A stretch of DNA of 64,000 bases. It comes from Xiphydria camelus (taxonomy: Eukaryota; Arthropoda; Insecta; Hymenoptera; Xiphydriidae). A program made the position numbers and the translations under genes. The stretch lies in contig OY783192.1 in assembly GCA_963678675.1 (NCBI GenBank), positions 24,592,433 to 24,656,432 of the forward strand. Direction: 5' to 3'. This document shows positions 1 to 12,429 of the stretch, in pieces. Within the stretch, counting starts at the first letter, position 1, and each line of letters starts with the position of its first letter. The notes under the pieces are model-generated. The model was not told the DNA's origin and searched no databases. It was given only the letters and a program-made list of their open reading frames with translations.

Positions 1-1054
1 CCTGTCTTCAAAAACATTCCTGGCAATAACACCTCTGCTACTCCAGAATATGATTCGATTGATCTCGAAAATAGCATTATTATCGAACTTGATGAAAGTA
101 TTACTAATCTTATTGATTGTGATCAAATTATTAGTTTAAGTACAGTCAGTGAAAATGCTGCTAGTCCTGTAATTAATAAGGAAACTGAAGTTTCTAAAAC
201 TACTGTAAATACTCTGTGTACGGTTAATAATGGCAAGAGTATTGATAGTAATGTGACTGCTCCAGATACTAAGCATGAAGTATCTCTTAATAATACTGTC
301 GAATTAAAGAATGATAATTCTGGTAAGTAGAATCCCTTTATAATTAATTTAACTTAACTAGGTAATATCAGGCCAAACAACAACAATCAGTTTACGTCTG
401 AAGTGATTGTTGTTGTTGTTTGGCCTGATAATTACGTAGTTAAGTTAAATTAATTTTAAACTACTACATCCTCATCGAGGGGTAGAGACATAAAGTCTAC
501 AAATATCACAGAAATGCACGAAGTCCACGACCACAGTAATGCCACTGATGGTTCTGCCCTTATGACAGATAATGTGGTCCCTCCACATTCCAAGCCATCA
601 TCATTATGTCCAGAAGAAGCGTCTGCAGTCTGGGAAAAACATTTGACATGGCCAGCAACAGATCAAAAGAAGAAAAATTTTTAAAAAATGTAAAATCACC
701 ACTGCCCAGCTGCACAACTTCTTCAAAATACAGAGAATATCATATAATGATTAAGCAGAAAAAGAGAGAAAAGAAGAGATGTCAAAACAGAAGGCGCAGG
801 AACGCCTAGTGAAGAAGGAAGCAGCAGAAGAAAAAAAGAAGCAATTGAAAGTGGAAAGAGAGACAAAAAGAGAGGAGAGATTGAGAATAAAAGAAGACAG
901 TGATGTTAAAAGGCGCTCAATACGAGAAGAAAAGCTGAAAATTAAGAAAGAAAAGGAAGCTGAGACGGCACCGAGAAGGAGAAAAAATAAAAAGAAAGCC
1001 TCAGGGAGCTACAAGAGAGAAGCAAAAAACGGAAGAGTTACAGGAGTAATTTGA
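1..1054 (+). pseudogene. Decayed 3' end of a transposase-like gene (Tigger/pogo-type tail suspected)
   Basis: Frame 1 is open from the window edge to the TAG at 328-330 and is rich in Asn, Ser, Thr, Asp and Glu. A good donor (G|GTAAGT, GT at 323-324) lies at its end. After a hairpin insertion, reading resumes around 484-690 and contains WEKHLTWPA at about 620-650. Two frame changes then lead into a Lys/Glu/Arg-rich coiled-coil-like tail (the last piece is open from 779 to 1054). A W...HL.WP segment followed by a charged tail is, as I recall it, typical of the C-terminus of pogo/Tigger-like DDE transposases in insects. The catalytic domain would lie left of the window. The frame breaks show it is no longer functional. 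Seen: open frames, donor, frame breaks. Inferred: family. Confidence 0.42.
342..455. repeat. Small hairpin MITE
   Basis: Arms 342-389 and 404-455 are near-perfect inverted repeats around a 14-bp loop and contain GGCCAAACAACAACAATCA. It sits in what looks like the intron of the decayed gene at 1-1054, just after the splice donor. Confidence 0.7.
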
Positions 1055-1496
1055 TTTCGGGAAGAATTAGATAAATTTGAAAAATTATAATGTAAAATTT
1101 AATTATTTTACTTTCTATGCAACGGAAAACAAATAACATGAACAAAAAATGGCAAAATGAAATCAATTATTAGTCAATATTTATTAAAATTACCGAGAAT
1201 TCTGTTTTAAGGAAAACTGTCTATCTAATGGTAACTTACTGTCCATCCTCCGGCTCTACGGTCTATCTATTGGTCATTTGCACAATCTTCCGCTTTTTTA
1301 TTAATATTTTTTATTTAGTTCAATATTTTTCGTTCAATTTCTATTTTTTCTAATAATTTATTAGCTATTCTATGCATAACGCCACTTTTCTTGATTACAT
1401 AAACCAATTATCCATTTTTAATTTCATGAAACATCAGCAGTTCCCGTTAACCGTCTATCTATTGGTGAAGTCATCCTAACTTTTATTTCACGCAAT

Positions 1497-1975
1497 TCTG
1501 ACGTTAGAAGCCGGTTCTGACCAGAATCTTCCAAATTCTTTAGGGACAATGTACGTAACGCTTTCTCGAAGAATTTCTGGATTTTGACAAAATCAATATA
1601 GCAAATCGGGGTCGGGGAATCGTGTGGTGATATTATTTTTTTTAGATTCTGACGTCAGAAGTCGGATTCTGACCAGAATTTTAGAAATTTTTAATTTAGC
1701 GTAGATCGGGCTGAAAAATGGTACTCGGGGGTTTTGGACCGCGCTGATTATGAATTTGATGTTGCAATTTTTTGAAAATGACTTCAGAAGGCGGATTCTG
1801 ACTCCCGAATCCGACATGTTTAAAATGCACATGGATTTTGATCGGTTTTCACATACAATATGCAAGTTTTCAGTGGCGCTGATTTCGAATCTGACGTTCA
1901 AAGTTTCGAGTGAAATTAGAATTTAAAGCATGGCATTTTAAAATTAAATATCAGAATCCGGCTTCTAATGTTATT
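1497..1975. repeat. Dispersed TCTGACGTCAGAAG / GGATTCTGAC motif repeats
   Basis: Four imperfect copies of a motif combining a TGACGTCAGAAG-like half with CGGATTCTGAC(CAGAAT) occur near 1499, 1646, 1779 and 1950 (the last inverted). No gene is supported between 1055 and 2498. The rest of that stretch is AT-rich without recognisable content. Confidence 0.45.
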
Positions 1976-2498
1976 GTTTGAAATTTTAGATGTCAGATTT
2001 GGAATCAGCGTAGTTGATAACCACTGTTTACGCGGATAGCTGATCATTAAATCAACCAAGTTTTGAACTCATAGTATCGAGCCCAGCGCTGTACAGTGGT
2101 TCAAAGATAGGTCAAAAGTCCATAATATTCATAACTGCCTACATATTATTTATACCTGCCTACTTACTCACTATATGCCAAATATTACAAAAATATAAAT
2201 GGTTTAATTTAAATTTAATTTTAAGTACTCATTTGAGCTTCGAAATGCAATCATTGCAAGTCAGGTAATAAGGGTTATACAATGAGCGACCTTGTGAAAG
2301 TGATTTAACTATGAAGCTAATCTCGGCTACGTACAATTTTCGGTTTAAATTATAGTTTAAAGCATGCCCTTGATTATTATATAATATTTCACGTGCCCTT
2401 TTTGCAACATTTTAATTTATTGGACTTTTACAGTTTCATAATCTTCTTGTTACGAAATCAGTTTTCTCTATTTAAAACAATTTGCTTGGTTTCAGGTA

Positions 2499-3420
2499 GG
2501 GGAGATCGGGGGGTTATGAGACGGGTTTTGTTTTTGTAAAAAAAAAGTATAATGAAAAAAACTTTTTTTTCTGCGCCTAAATTTTGTTAAATCGTGAGTA
2601 AGCATAACAACACTTTTAAAAAAGATGGGTTTGCTGAAATTTCAAAAAATCCTATAAGTTTGGCCTGTTAGCTCGAAAGTTGGTTTTTCTGGATTTTTAC
2701 AATGTTCGGGGGGTTGTGAGACACGCCTTCAAATCATAGAAAATGGCATACGTTTATCAAAATTGTTTATTCAAATTAAAAAAAGAAAGCAAATGTTGCG
2801 GCTTACAATGTATTCAAGTTTAAAAAGGTTAGATTTTTACATATAACTAATAAACAAGTTTTAGGTGCGACTCGCTACAAAATAAAAAAAATCATTTAAA
2901 GAAGGCTAAATTAATTAAAAACTATTAAAATTGCACAAAACTTGCAGTGTTCACCAAAAATTCAAAATGCGCCCATAAAATACGATTTTTAGTAAATTGC
3001 TTTTAGAAATAGCGTGTCTCACAACCCCCCGAAAATGTTGTCTCACGACCCCCCCAAGTTCAATATTTTTAAAATAGCCACCGCTTCATGGATGCATACA
3101 ATGTTTATCCAAAATTCTTTTTGTGTGTCAAAAGGCTACTCACCAAGGAATGATTTATATCTATACACTTTTGTGAACAGCTTGAAAAAATGAGTGAAAA
3201 TACTGCAAACACAAATGGTGGAAAAAACTTTAAAACACAAAATTGAAGTTGCAATCTGAAGAGATACTAAGAATCCGCGTCAACGCGATAAGTGTCAAAT
3301 GGAAATGGAGATACAGGACGAGAATGAAGTTTGACAGTCATTGGTACATGTCGCACTTTTCAATTCAGTGCTGTGAGCTTGTCTCACGACCCTCGTATCT
3401 CACAACCCCCCGATCTCCCC
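2499..3420. mobile_element. Non-autonomous TIR element, TA duplication (copy 1)
   Basis: Both ends read GGGGAGATCGGGGGGTT or its complement and are flanked by TA (2497-2498 and 3421-3422), so TA is the target duplication as in Tc1/mariner-type elements. Subterminal copies of the GTGAGAC / GTCTCAC motif lie inside each end. A second copy in opposite orientation is at 23401-24188. No transposase frame is present. Confidence 0.75.
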
Positions 3421-3457
3421 TACGTTATAGCTTTAGATTTAGACCACTAAATACATA

Positions 3458-3613
3458 CAGTGGCGGAAAAAAGTATTCATACACCATGGTGAGGTATCGT
3501 TCAACTACGATCCACTTGCAAAGAGTTACAATAAATTAATATCTATTGACATCAAAATATAGCTTGTAGTTTCAGCTTTCAAATCATATATACTTTATTG
3601 AAGAAAAAATGTA
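3458..3613 (+). mobile_element. Tc1/mariner-type terminal fragment
   Basis: TA at 3456-3457 is followed by CAGTGGCGGAAAAAAGTATT, a typical Tc1-type terminal repeat. The sequence matches 21432-21560 in inverted orientation over about 130 bp. Copy 1 of family A starts immediately after it, at the C-run at 3614. Confidence 0.6.
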
Positions 3614-4340
3614 CCCCCCACAAAAACAGATTCTCTGTAAAAAAAAAAGGCGGCATGTTCATTCAGTGCCAACAAAAATTGATACGTAAAATAGTCTCCA
3701 AAAAAGATTTGAAATCAATTAAGATCATGTTCAAGATTTATATATAAAAAGTAAAAGGCATCATTTGAAAGGAAAATTATTGTAAATCAGGTTGCTAAAA
3801 AATTCGACTAAAAAATTTATAAAAAAAAACTTTAATAAAAAAGAACTTGCCGCGTTTAAGTTTTCATATTTTGTCCACTATACCGAATATTGGCAGTGCT
3901 TGGACGGTGCTAGAGTGATTCATAAATTGCACTGTCGAAGTCAAATTCAGAGAGATCCAGAAGGCCCCCGCCTGATCGGTTTCCCGTGCGACGTTCGGTA
4001 TACTGGTGGTATCATAAAGTGTATGAATTTATTTAAAATCATAAGTGCATAAACGTCGAATATAATTCTCTGTCCGAATTTTTTATTTTGAAGGAAAAAA
4101 CGCGGCAAGTTCTTTTTTATTAAAATTTGTTTATAAATTTTTTAGTCGAATTTTCTAGTAACCTGATTTACAATAATTTTCCTTCCAAATGATGCCTTTT
4201 ACTTTTTATATATAAATCTTGAACATGGCGATCTTAATTGATTTCAAAACTTTTTTGGAGAGTATTTTACGTATCAATTTTGGTTTGCACTGAATGAACA
4301 TGCCGCCTTTTTTTTACAGAGAATCTGTTTTTGTGGGGGG
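3614..4340. repeat. Foldback module of family A with nested 116-bp insert
   Basis: Arms of about 250 bp run inward from CCCCCCACAAAAACAGATTC at 3614 and from its complement ending in a G6 run at 4340. The loop at TA 3881-3882 / 3999-4000 holds a small insert (3883-3998) with ends CCGAATATTGG / CGTTCGG. The same module occurs at 41208-41935, and partly at 26.28 kb, 27.9-28.05 kb and 28.97-30.2 kb. Confidence 0.75.
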
Positions 4341-4822
4341 ATTTCACTACTTTTTGGAATTTATTCATGAGGAGAATACGTACATGTAGGAGAATAGCTT
4401 TTTATTACCACAAAATTAAAGTCTCACATTTTATACCCATACGAGCTAATTAAATATAACCACGTTACTTTTGATTTATTCTCGTGATATTTTGAAAGGG
4501 ATTTATAAACTAGAGTGCCCTTATATTTTTAACTTTGCCTTAGTATTTTGGAGAAATAAAACATACCGCTTTCGAATTCACAGGCCATCGGATTTTTCTT
4601 ATATTTTGGTCGTTTACAGAAATCCATGTAGACATTTTACCTTTAACTCTAACAATAAGTATACTCTTCCAATAACCGTGACGAATTGTTTAATCACATG
4701 TAAAGGTACCACTTATGACAGTAATATGTTGTTACATATTAACTCGAGACGTTGGAATAGTTTCAAGAAATCCTTTTGCATGCATCGCTGAAATTTCGCC
4801 CCCTTACTCGTAAATAAATTTC

Positions 4823-5900
4823 CAGCACAGAGCATCGATATTTTGCTGCACCTATATTCTTCTAGGATATAAAAACCCTATATAATTCAGCCCTAACAAG
4901 TACAATCTTATCGAGCTGTACCTTATCGAGGAGACCTTTCAACATAATGATTCCGAAATGCTTCTATGCTGCTTTGCAACATTCGCGAATTTATCGAGAA
5001 ATATATATTATGAGTAAAGGAATGTTTCTAACATACGGTAATGTTCACGAATATTGTAAAATATCGCAGGAATGTTACAGAAAAGTTGCTTGCAAAAACG
5101 TGCTTTGTGGGGTGTAAATGATGATATTTTGTAATTTCCATCGTCACACCAAAGGCAAAGAAGAGATGAAATAGAAGTGAGGTACATACATGTACACTTC
5201 ACGTTTGACAGGTCGGTATATAAATTGAAACTTGTGATAGTATAATATGAAAGAGGAAAAACTTATATCGATAAAGAAAAATAATAATAAAGTAGTTACT
5301 CCATTATTGTAATCCAATAACCTTGTATCACTTATTTTTCTGCCACGACTTTAATTGCTGATAGCGAAGAAAAATCAAATTTATTGGTTGATCCATCCAC
5401 TAACAACAATCAAAATCGTGGCAGAAAAATAAGGGATATAATGGAATTGGATTACAATAATAGAGTAACTACTTTATTATTTTCGTTTCTTTATCGATAT
5501 AAGTTTTTCCTCTTTCGTATTATACAATCACAAGTTTCAATTTATATACCGACCTGTCAAACGTGAAGTGCAGATGTACCTCACTTCTATTTCATCTCTT
5601 CTTCGCCTCTGGTGTAACGATGGATTACAAAATATCATCATTTGCACCCCACAAAGCACATTCTTGCAAGTAACTTTTCTGTAACATTCCTGCGATATTT
5701 TACAATATTCGTAAACGCTACCGTATGTTAGAAATATATACTTCTCGATAAAAACATTTCGGAATCATGTCGAAAAATCTCCTCGATAAGGTATAGTCCG
5801 ATAAGATTGTACTTGTTCAGGCTGAATTATATAGGGTTTTTATAATTATTTTAGGAAGTTTCAGCAGAATATAGATGCAGCAAAATATCGATGCTCTGCT
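4823..5900. repeat. 1.08-kb palindrome inside family A copy 1
   Basis: Arms of roughly 500 bp meet near 5383. Outer ends are AGCACAGAGCATCGATATTT at 4823 and its near-complement ending at 5900. A partial third arm is repeated at 6740-7010, so the region has been rearranged or duplicated. Short frames in it are mirror images from the two arms and are not genes. Confidence 0.75.
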
Positions 5901-5920
5901 AGAAAGAGCAAGGAATAACC

Positions 5921-6148
5921 CTTGAACGAATATTCGGGCTATGGCAAGAAAGGTTAGAATCAGAGGTTAGCAAGTCTACGGTTCGGAGGATATTAAAGGA
6001 TATTCATCCATTTAAAGTGACGTACGTCCATGCACTCGAGACAGCAGATCCAGCTCGCCGAATGAACTAATGCAGCAGGTTCTTGGAACAACAAGTGGAT
6101 GATCCCTCGTTCGAAAGAAACCCCCTCGGGTTCGCATACGATCTCTAA
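5921..6148 (+). pseudogene. Mariner-superfamily (Tc3-like) transposase fragment
   Basis: The frame from 5921 reads through a helix-turn-helix-like VSKSTVRRILKDIHPFKV and then a D..RR.N segment, a TAA at 6068-6070, SRFLEQQVDDPSFERN and a terminal TAA at 6146-6148. HP(Y/F)K followed by an ALETAD..RR stretch and a FLE....DP.F..N block is the linker between the DNA-binding and DDE domains in Tc3/mariner-like transposases commonly seen in insects. The catalytic triad is absent and the one clear internal stop shows decay. Its 3' part is also the start of a tandem array (6080-6770). Confidence 0.55.
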
Positions 6149-6770
6149 CAAATTGTAAATAACACAAACAATTTAAAATATACTAAACGAACTAAACGTA
6201 GAAACTAAGATTATATTAATCTAAGTTAACCAATTCTAATAATGACAGAATTAAGAAAAATGATATATTTCCTCTTTCGTATTATACTACCAATTTATAT
6301 ACCGACCTGTCAAATGCAATGAATGCAACTAATGAAACTAGTTCTTTTTGGAACAACAAGTGGATGATCCCTCGTTGGAAAGAAACCTCCTCGGGTTCGC
6401 AAACGATCTGTAACAAATTGTAAATTACACAATTATATGCAGCATTTCACTTTTAAAATATACCGAACTTACTCAGCGTAAAAATTAAGAACCAATTTAT
6501 ATACCGACCTGTCAAATGCAATGAATGCAACTGGTTCTTGTTGGAACAACAAGTGGATGATCCCTCGTTCGAAAGAAACCTCCTCGAGTTTGCATACGAT
6601 CTGTAACAAATTGTAAATTACATAATCATATGCAGCATTTCACTATTTAAAATATACCGAACTTACTCGAGCGTAGAAATTAAAAAACTATATCTGAGTT
6701 AAACAATTCTATTCTAATAATGACAGAATTATTAAAAATGATATATTTCCTCTTTCGTATTATACTACGT
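6080..6770 (+). repeat. Tandem duplications of the transposase fragment's 3' part
   Basis: The segment GGAACAACAAGTGGATGATC recurs near 6085, 6350 and 6542 with its downstream context ending in CTAACAAATTGTAAAT-like sequence, giving three degenerate units spaced about 262 and 193 bp apart. Units are separated by copies of ATATACCGACCTGTCAAATG. No open frame survives across the array. Confidence 0.6.
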
Positions 6771-7026
6771 TATTCAGCACTTATCTGCCTAATCGGTATC
6801 AGTAATTCCTCATTGACCGTCGTTACACCGGAGACGAAGAAGAGATGAAATAGAAGTGAGGTACGTGTACACTTCAGGTTTGACAGGTCGGTGTGTAAAT
6901 TGGAACTTGTGATAGTACGAAAGAGGAAATATATCGATAGAGAAAAATAGTGATAAAGTAATTACTTGATTATTGTGATCCAATTCCATTTCATCTCCTA
7001 TTCTGCCACGGCTTGTATTGATGACT

Positions 7027-7872
7027 CAGAAGAAAAACCTTCGATTTTTCCCGTGCTCGCATGACCCTGAAAACAAAAAATAGATCGAACACAAAGATAT
7101 TGTCCTTCCATTGAAAGTGAGGTTAAAGCTGTCAGATGGCAGTTAAACTTATCTGATGGCAATTCTTCTGAGACCGTCTCCTTTCCTGCTCCTTTCTTGA
7201 TGCACAGGCATTCGAGAGAAGAATACCACTGCATCCATTCACTATCTCGACGATTATCAAGCTATCACATTCACCACTATTGAGATTCACTACTCCGATT
7301 ACACTGAATTTTTACTTTTTATTAACAAGCGCGTCAGAGGATCGAAAAAATGCGAGGGAAATCGTTTCGCGAATGGAAATATTTTATTAATTTTGAAAAA
7401 CAACTAAACATTCAAGGAATATATTCTCTCACACGCTCTCACATACATTTGATGGCATATGCATGTGGCCGCATCTGTGTACACATTTCCGACCATGGCC
7501 GAATATCACCGAAGACAGACGGAATTTTTGTGAGATTTTGACATATATATATCGCCCGAGAAATCGGATTCTCGACTTTTGAGGCGTGAGAGGCGTGGCT
7601 TCGCGTTGCTAAGGAAAAATCTCTGTTAATATGTAACTTACAACATTTACTCTGGTCTCTATCGATAGAGAATAGTCGATTTATATGGCGTAACTAAGCA
7701 TAGTTTTGGTTATAACCGTATATTTATTGAGAAAATTCGATGTTAAAATTGAGGGGTGAAGGGGGCAGACATTTTTCCTGTAAAGATACACGGGTGCTCG
7801 CGGCGACAGCGCTGGCGGCGTCGTTCTGACGACTTGAATGAACATGCCGCGAGACACTACCGTGTCTCTTGA
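7027..7872 (+). repeat. Conserved 3' module of family A, copy 1
   Basis: This segment is closely similar and co-oriented to 44107-45007, and its last 500 bp to 30770-31287. It contains the GGTTATAACCGTATATTTAT box and ends with the hairpin GAGACAC-TACC-GTGTCTC. The three copies define a common right boundary just after CTCTTGA. Confidence 0.7.
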
Positions 7873-7904
7873 TTCTACAAAATATAAGACATTTCTTTTG
7901 GCAA

Positions 7905-8240
7905 GTGTCAAATGAGGCGGGGAAGAAAGTATTCATACACTTGGTACTTTCGAGAACATACACATAAAATAGCAAAGCCAATACTTGGTAAGGTATCTTT
8001 TGAAGTTAATAATAGCTGCTAATCGTCTTTGCATCGAAGCTGTTAACGTAGTGTTGGCCAGATTTGAGTCAATTTTGTTTCATTCTTGTATCAGCGACGT
8101 TTTCGGATCAATTTTGTTTAATATAGAATGCTTTCGAATACCTACGCTAATTAAATTTTTCCTACACATTCTCTATGGGGTTGATATCTAGAGATTCTAG
8201 AGGTGTATGTAATATGTAGAGTATTATAAATTAACCATTC
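7905..8240 (-). pseudogene. 3' end of a Tc1-like transposase, decayed, with its terminal repeat
   Basis: On the minus strand, 8166-8190 encodes DINPIENV followed by TAG. This corresponds to the P(D)LNPIEN(V/L)W block containing the third acidic residue of Tc1-family DDE transposases, with the Trp codon turned into a stop. Further stops and frame changes follow, then a stretch resembling the RLAAII...TKY C-terminal end. The element's terminus (GTATTCATACAC type, 7915-7950) lies just beyond. Clearly inactive. The family assignment rests on the motif and the adjoining terminal repeat. Confidence 0.6.
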
Positions 8241-8483
8241 CCGGATTGTATCTGTCGTATTTTTCGAGTTTCCTACACTAGACAATCAAGACGATCGTTT
8301 CATTTTAAGAAAAATAATAATAAATCCGTCTGAGAGTTCAACCGGTGAGAGAGAGTTCAACCAGTGACTCTCAGATGTTACTGTGCGACGCTCAGCCGGT
8401 GGTGTTTGTTCATGCCTCGAAGAAACTATTGGGGTCCGGCGCACCGGGCTATGGGCATCCGCCTAGCTCCCGAGGATCTACTA

Positions 8484-9633
8484 GTCCAGGACAATTAGCT
8501 TGAAAATCATGCAATCTTCCAAAAATCAAGCTCACCGACATTTTTTTAAAACTGCTTATTATGATGTATCAATATATGCCTGAAAGTTACGCCACCGACG
8601 CACTAGAGCTTCGTGGCATATAAGAGGTCAAAGGTCGCGGATTTTGTTATCTCGCTTCCTATCGCTCCAACGTGAAAAATACCTATTACAAAAGTTGAAG
8701 ACCTCAATTTTTAATACTTAAAAAAATATTTGACGTAAATACGCCTAATCGTTCTCGAGATATGTAGCTGAATATGTATAAAAATGACAAAAATAGCCAA
8801 ATTCGGGTATGCAACGTGTATCGGAAACAATGAGGTACCTGAGTAATAAACGGTCAGCGAGACCGTTCCGGAAAATAGGGACCAGAGAGTAACGGCCGGT
8901 GAGGCCGTTCCAGGAAAATATCCACAGTTCGGAATACTATTTCCGCATGATTATGATCCTACATTCATGCGATCTGAAAAAATGTTTCAACTTCACAGCA
9001 TAATATCTCGAAACCGGTAAGGTGTGTGTGGAAAATGTATGGGACCTTTTAGTTAGATAATTTCATGATCTAACAGCAATAACTTGTTTCATTTTTGTGT
9101 GAGCCATAGAGAGCGAGATAATAGCGTTCAAACAGATGTAGTATTTTTTGACCAAAACTTATCTTTCGTGTCTCATATCTCGAGAACAGGTAGGCGTACG
9201 AAAACCAAACTGGGCTTTTTAGAAAGGGCGTTTATTCATGAAAACATAATTATATAAGTGTAATTGCCGTTTGAGCAGTAGGAAGAGAGAAGAATGCGGC
9301 GATACACGCTGCATACCCGAATTTGGCTATTTTTGCATTTTTACACATATTCAGCTACATATCTCGAGAATGGTTAGGCGTATTTACGTCAAATATTTTT
9401 TTTAGGTATTAAAAATTGAGATCTTCAACTTTTGTAATAGGTATTTTTTACGTTGGAGCGATAGGAAGCGAGAAAACAAAATCCGCGACCTTTGACCGCT
9501 TATATGTCACGAAGCTCCAGTACGTCGGTGGCGTAACTTTCAGGCATATATTGATACATCATAATAAGCAGTTTAAAAGAAAAAATTTTCGGTGAGCTCG
9601 ATTTTTAGAAGACGATTACTAAATGTCCTGGAC
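8484..9633. mobile_element. 1.15-kb foldback element, TA duplication
   Basis: Ends are GTCCAGGACA / TGTCCTGGAC with TA at 8482-8483 and 9634-9635. Inverted arms of about 330 bp (8484-8820 and 9300-9633) flank a unique centre containing the small repeats CGGTCAGCGAGACCG and CGGCCGGTGAGGCCG near 8850-8910. No coding frame. Confidence 0.75.
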
Positions 9634-9635
9634 TA

Positions 9636-9715
9636 TACGGGAGGAGCGCCGGGAAGCGGCGCGGAGGGGTTGGCGAGCGCAGCGAACAGGGGGCGGAGCC
9701 CTTTAGTCTGTTAAA
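9636..9715. other. GC-rich stretch flanking the foldback element
   Basis: A GC-rich, purine-biased segment containing GCGAGCGCAGCGAACAGGGG and GGGCGGAGCCC directly adjoins the foldback at 8484-9633. A similarly GC-rich stretch (8425-8481) lies on the other side, so the foldback probably split a single GC-rich sequence. Nothing codes here and I cannot name it. From 9716 to 9939 nothing is recognisable. Confidence 0.35.
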
Positions 9716-9939
9716 AATTACTGATTACGATGGAGATACTGATTGTTGCAGAATTTCCGACACGGTTTTGATTTCACATTAAATGGGTATATGTCTGTAT
9801 AAGTGACTTTTTTTGAAAAAGTGAACTTCAGTTTTTTCTTTTAGAAGGATGTTTATAATAAACTGTAATTTTTTTAAACCAATTTCCTTAAATTAGATAC
9901 ATGAACAATTAATAAATCCGTTTTCAGAATGAACATATA

Positions 9940-10398
9940 CAGGGTGTTCATTTTAAAACTTACCACCCACGTTATCTGCGTAAAGAGACATATTTCTGAA
10001 AATCGCCGAGACACGTGAACAAAATTATTGAGGGGGAACATTTTTTATAAAAATTCGACGCCCCCCCCTCAACCACCTGACTCCGGGGGCGGTAACCCCA
10101 ATATTCTTAAATGGAACAGGGGGTAGAGTGATACCTCATTTTAACGTCAAATTTGAAAAGTAGGACGTCAAAATGTACACAATTAAAAGCCCTTTAAAAT
10201 GAGGTATCACTCGACCCCCTGTTCCATTTAAGAATATTGGGGTTACCGCCCCCGGAGTCAGGTGGTTGAGGGGGGGGCGTCGAATTTTTATAAAAAATGT
10301 TCCCCCTCAATAATTTTGTTGACGTGTCTCGGCGATTTTCAGAAATATGTCTCTTTACGCAGATAACGTGGGTGGTAAGTTTTAAAATGAACACCCTG
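9940..10398. mobile_element. 459-bp foldback MITE, TA duplication
   Basis: Ends are CAGGGTGTTCATTTTAAA and complement, TA at 9938-9939 and 10399-10400. The arms are almost perfect for about 200 bp around a short centre (10146-10194). CAGGGTGTTC-type ends with a TA duplication are common in mariner-related MITEs. The segment 10400-10932 after it holds no recognisable gene. Confidence 0.85.
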
Positions 10399-11945
10399 TA
10401 TGTGCAGCCATTTCCGAATAAATTACTAAGAAAGTTTTGCCCTAACACAGTGCAGCCATCTACTGAAAAAATGTCATACTATTTGTCGGGGACATTTAGC
10501 CTTAAGGAGGAACATCAGTACTCTACGGGGTGAGGCGAGAGGAGGGAAAGAACAAAGCTTTCGACGCGTATTGCCAATATCAGATAATGAAATCTTAGTT
10601 CACTCAAAAATTATATATACGTTATTAATGTCACAAAATGTGGCTTATCATTGCACTATTATTGATTTAAAATCAATATAATATTTATTTAAATTTCTTA
10701 CTGGTAAATTTTACATTATTTATTCGAGTAAGAAAATGAGAAAAACGTGGCAACACCGCAGTTTTTGACCACGAGGTTGGTATGAGATTTGTCGGTAAAA
10801 ACAGTCACTTACCGACATAATTCTACGCGTGGCAGCTGCGAACATATTTTGATATTCATAACCTCAAAGCTATATTATGTTTACGTGGGTTCTATCAGTA
10901 GCAAAGTATTGCTTTCAAAATGTATAATATTAAGGCGCGGATCCACCAAAGCAACATAGTGCAACTTTTCTGTTGCACTGTGTTGCTGTATGTTTCTGTA
11001 TGTTGCAAAATATAGAAACATACTGCAACATACAGCAACATTTCGTCTCCACCGAGGCAACAGAAGAGGCGGTTTGTCCTGGCTTAGGATCCTTCGCGTA
11101 GTGTGTGGGAGGTCTACTGCGCCAAACATTCGGTATTCGCCCGCTTTTGGCAAAAATGGAATTTTGCTGCCATCTATTATAATAACGTTTAAATAAACAG
11201 TTTTTCTTCTCTCCTGTGCAATTTTTTAAAACGGAGTCAGGCACTTTTCTTATTGGGGCGACGCATAGTTCATTTCGTTGCTTGTCCCGTGCCCTCCCGC
11301 GAGGCTCTCGCAGCCCGAGAAGGGACACAGGCGCCTTGCACTTAACCCGTCAGCACTCGCGCTCTCGTCCCACCGTTCTTTACTCGCGTGATGAGAGATT
11401 CTCTCACGGCTGCACGCGTAACGTATTTGACGCGTAAATCTCAGTTAGCGTAAATCTCTAATTGATCATTTAACATATACACACACGAATCCCGAGTTAG
11501 TAACGATAAATTATTAGGCTTACCAAATCCAAAAACAAAAACTTTATTTTCAATGACAAGAAATTCATTGAACTCAAAACTGTCGTATGATTCACATCAA
11601 TCTTGATATCAGTCATGTAAATATTATTTTTATGGAATGATATTAATAATAATAGTAATAATAATAATAACAATAATAAAGATAAATATTTAAACATATT
11701 ATTATTAGTACTGAAGTAATAAAAAAGTGATAATAATAATAATATAACTTCATTATTTATATTATAATTTAATATTTTGTGGACGATTCCTATCTGAAAT
11801 TCATCCGTGGAGTTATTTTTATAAATAATTTAAATAAAATCCTTTTCGGAGTGAATTTCACTCCAAACGGGATTAAATTAACTAAAAATCATCCACTCCG
11901 CATTCACTCTGCAAATCACTACGAATTAACTCCCGATTTTTTACA

Positions 11946-12275
11946 GTGTACTGGTACGTACGCGTGAATTGAGATATAAATTCGTGAAAAACTGAGTGGC
12001 GAATATTTGTTATCGCGCTGAAAGATAATAGAGAAAATAAAATTGATAATGTATGTCACATTCTAAGAAACAGCGATTACTTTTTTATCACGATCAAATT
12101 TGGAAGTACAATTCATTGATTCCGTTTATGATTTTCGAGAAATTTGTCACTTTAGCGAATACTTCGTTCGCTCGATCCAAGTTAGTTCGTATACTGAGAA
12201 GAAAGTTTATTTGCAGTTAATAAATGTATACTTGATCACGATGGAGAAAATATTTTGTTGGGCCAAGTAAATATT
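11946..12275 (+). repeat. Dispersed repeat with TTGGGCCAAGTAAATATT end
   Basis: About 300 bp here match 39908-40215 in the same orientation, including GCGAATATTTGTTATCGCGC and TTTTGTTGGGCCAAGTAAAT. Shorter related pieces lie at 25137-25330 and 32405-32660. The shared AATAAATGT...CAAGTAAATATT core suggests one TE family, class unknown. Confidence 0.55.
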
Positions 12276-12429
12276 AAGGTATGTAATTCCATATCCTTCG
12301 CGGGAGGCTAATTACCGGATGGATCGGAATAAGTAACCCCCCGTGGCGACCACTCATAAATACCGCTCTATGCACTCAGTCAGATTTGTAAAGGGGAGAA
12401 ATGACGAATTCAATAAGTGACCGTTAGTA

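Larger units (their letters stand above)
3614..7872 (+). mobile_element. Family A composite element, copy 1
   Basis: I group this interval because copy 2 (41208-45007) has the same order of parts. First comes a foldback module starting at a C6 run, then a large variable palindrome, then a conserved 0.85-kb 3' module ending in GAGACACTACCGTGTCTCTT followed by GA. Copy 1 additionally holds a transposase fragment and a tandem array between parts 2 and 3. A third copy occupies about 26.3-31.3 kb. The terminal GAGACAC/GTGTCTC is a 7-bp hairpin. No family-specific protein is encoded. That the parts form one mobile unit is an inference from shared order and from the clean boundaries of copy 2. Confidence 0.5.

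Noticed and set aside
7681..7981. Overlapping minus-strand frames in the family A 3' module
   Set aside because: They are open by chance; the other two copies of the module break them.
9636..9715. Possible bacterial sequence because of GCGGAGCCC-type GC-rich repeats
   Set aside because: Too short to assign and probably continuous with 8425-8481; no coding content.
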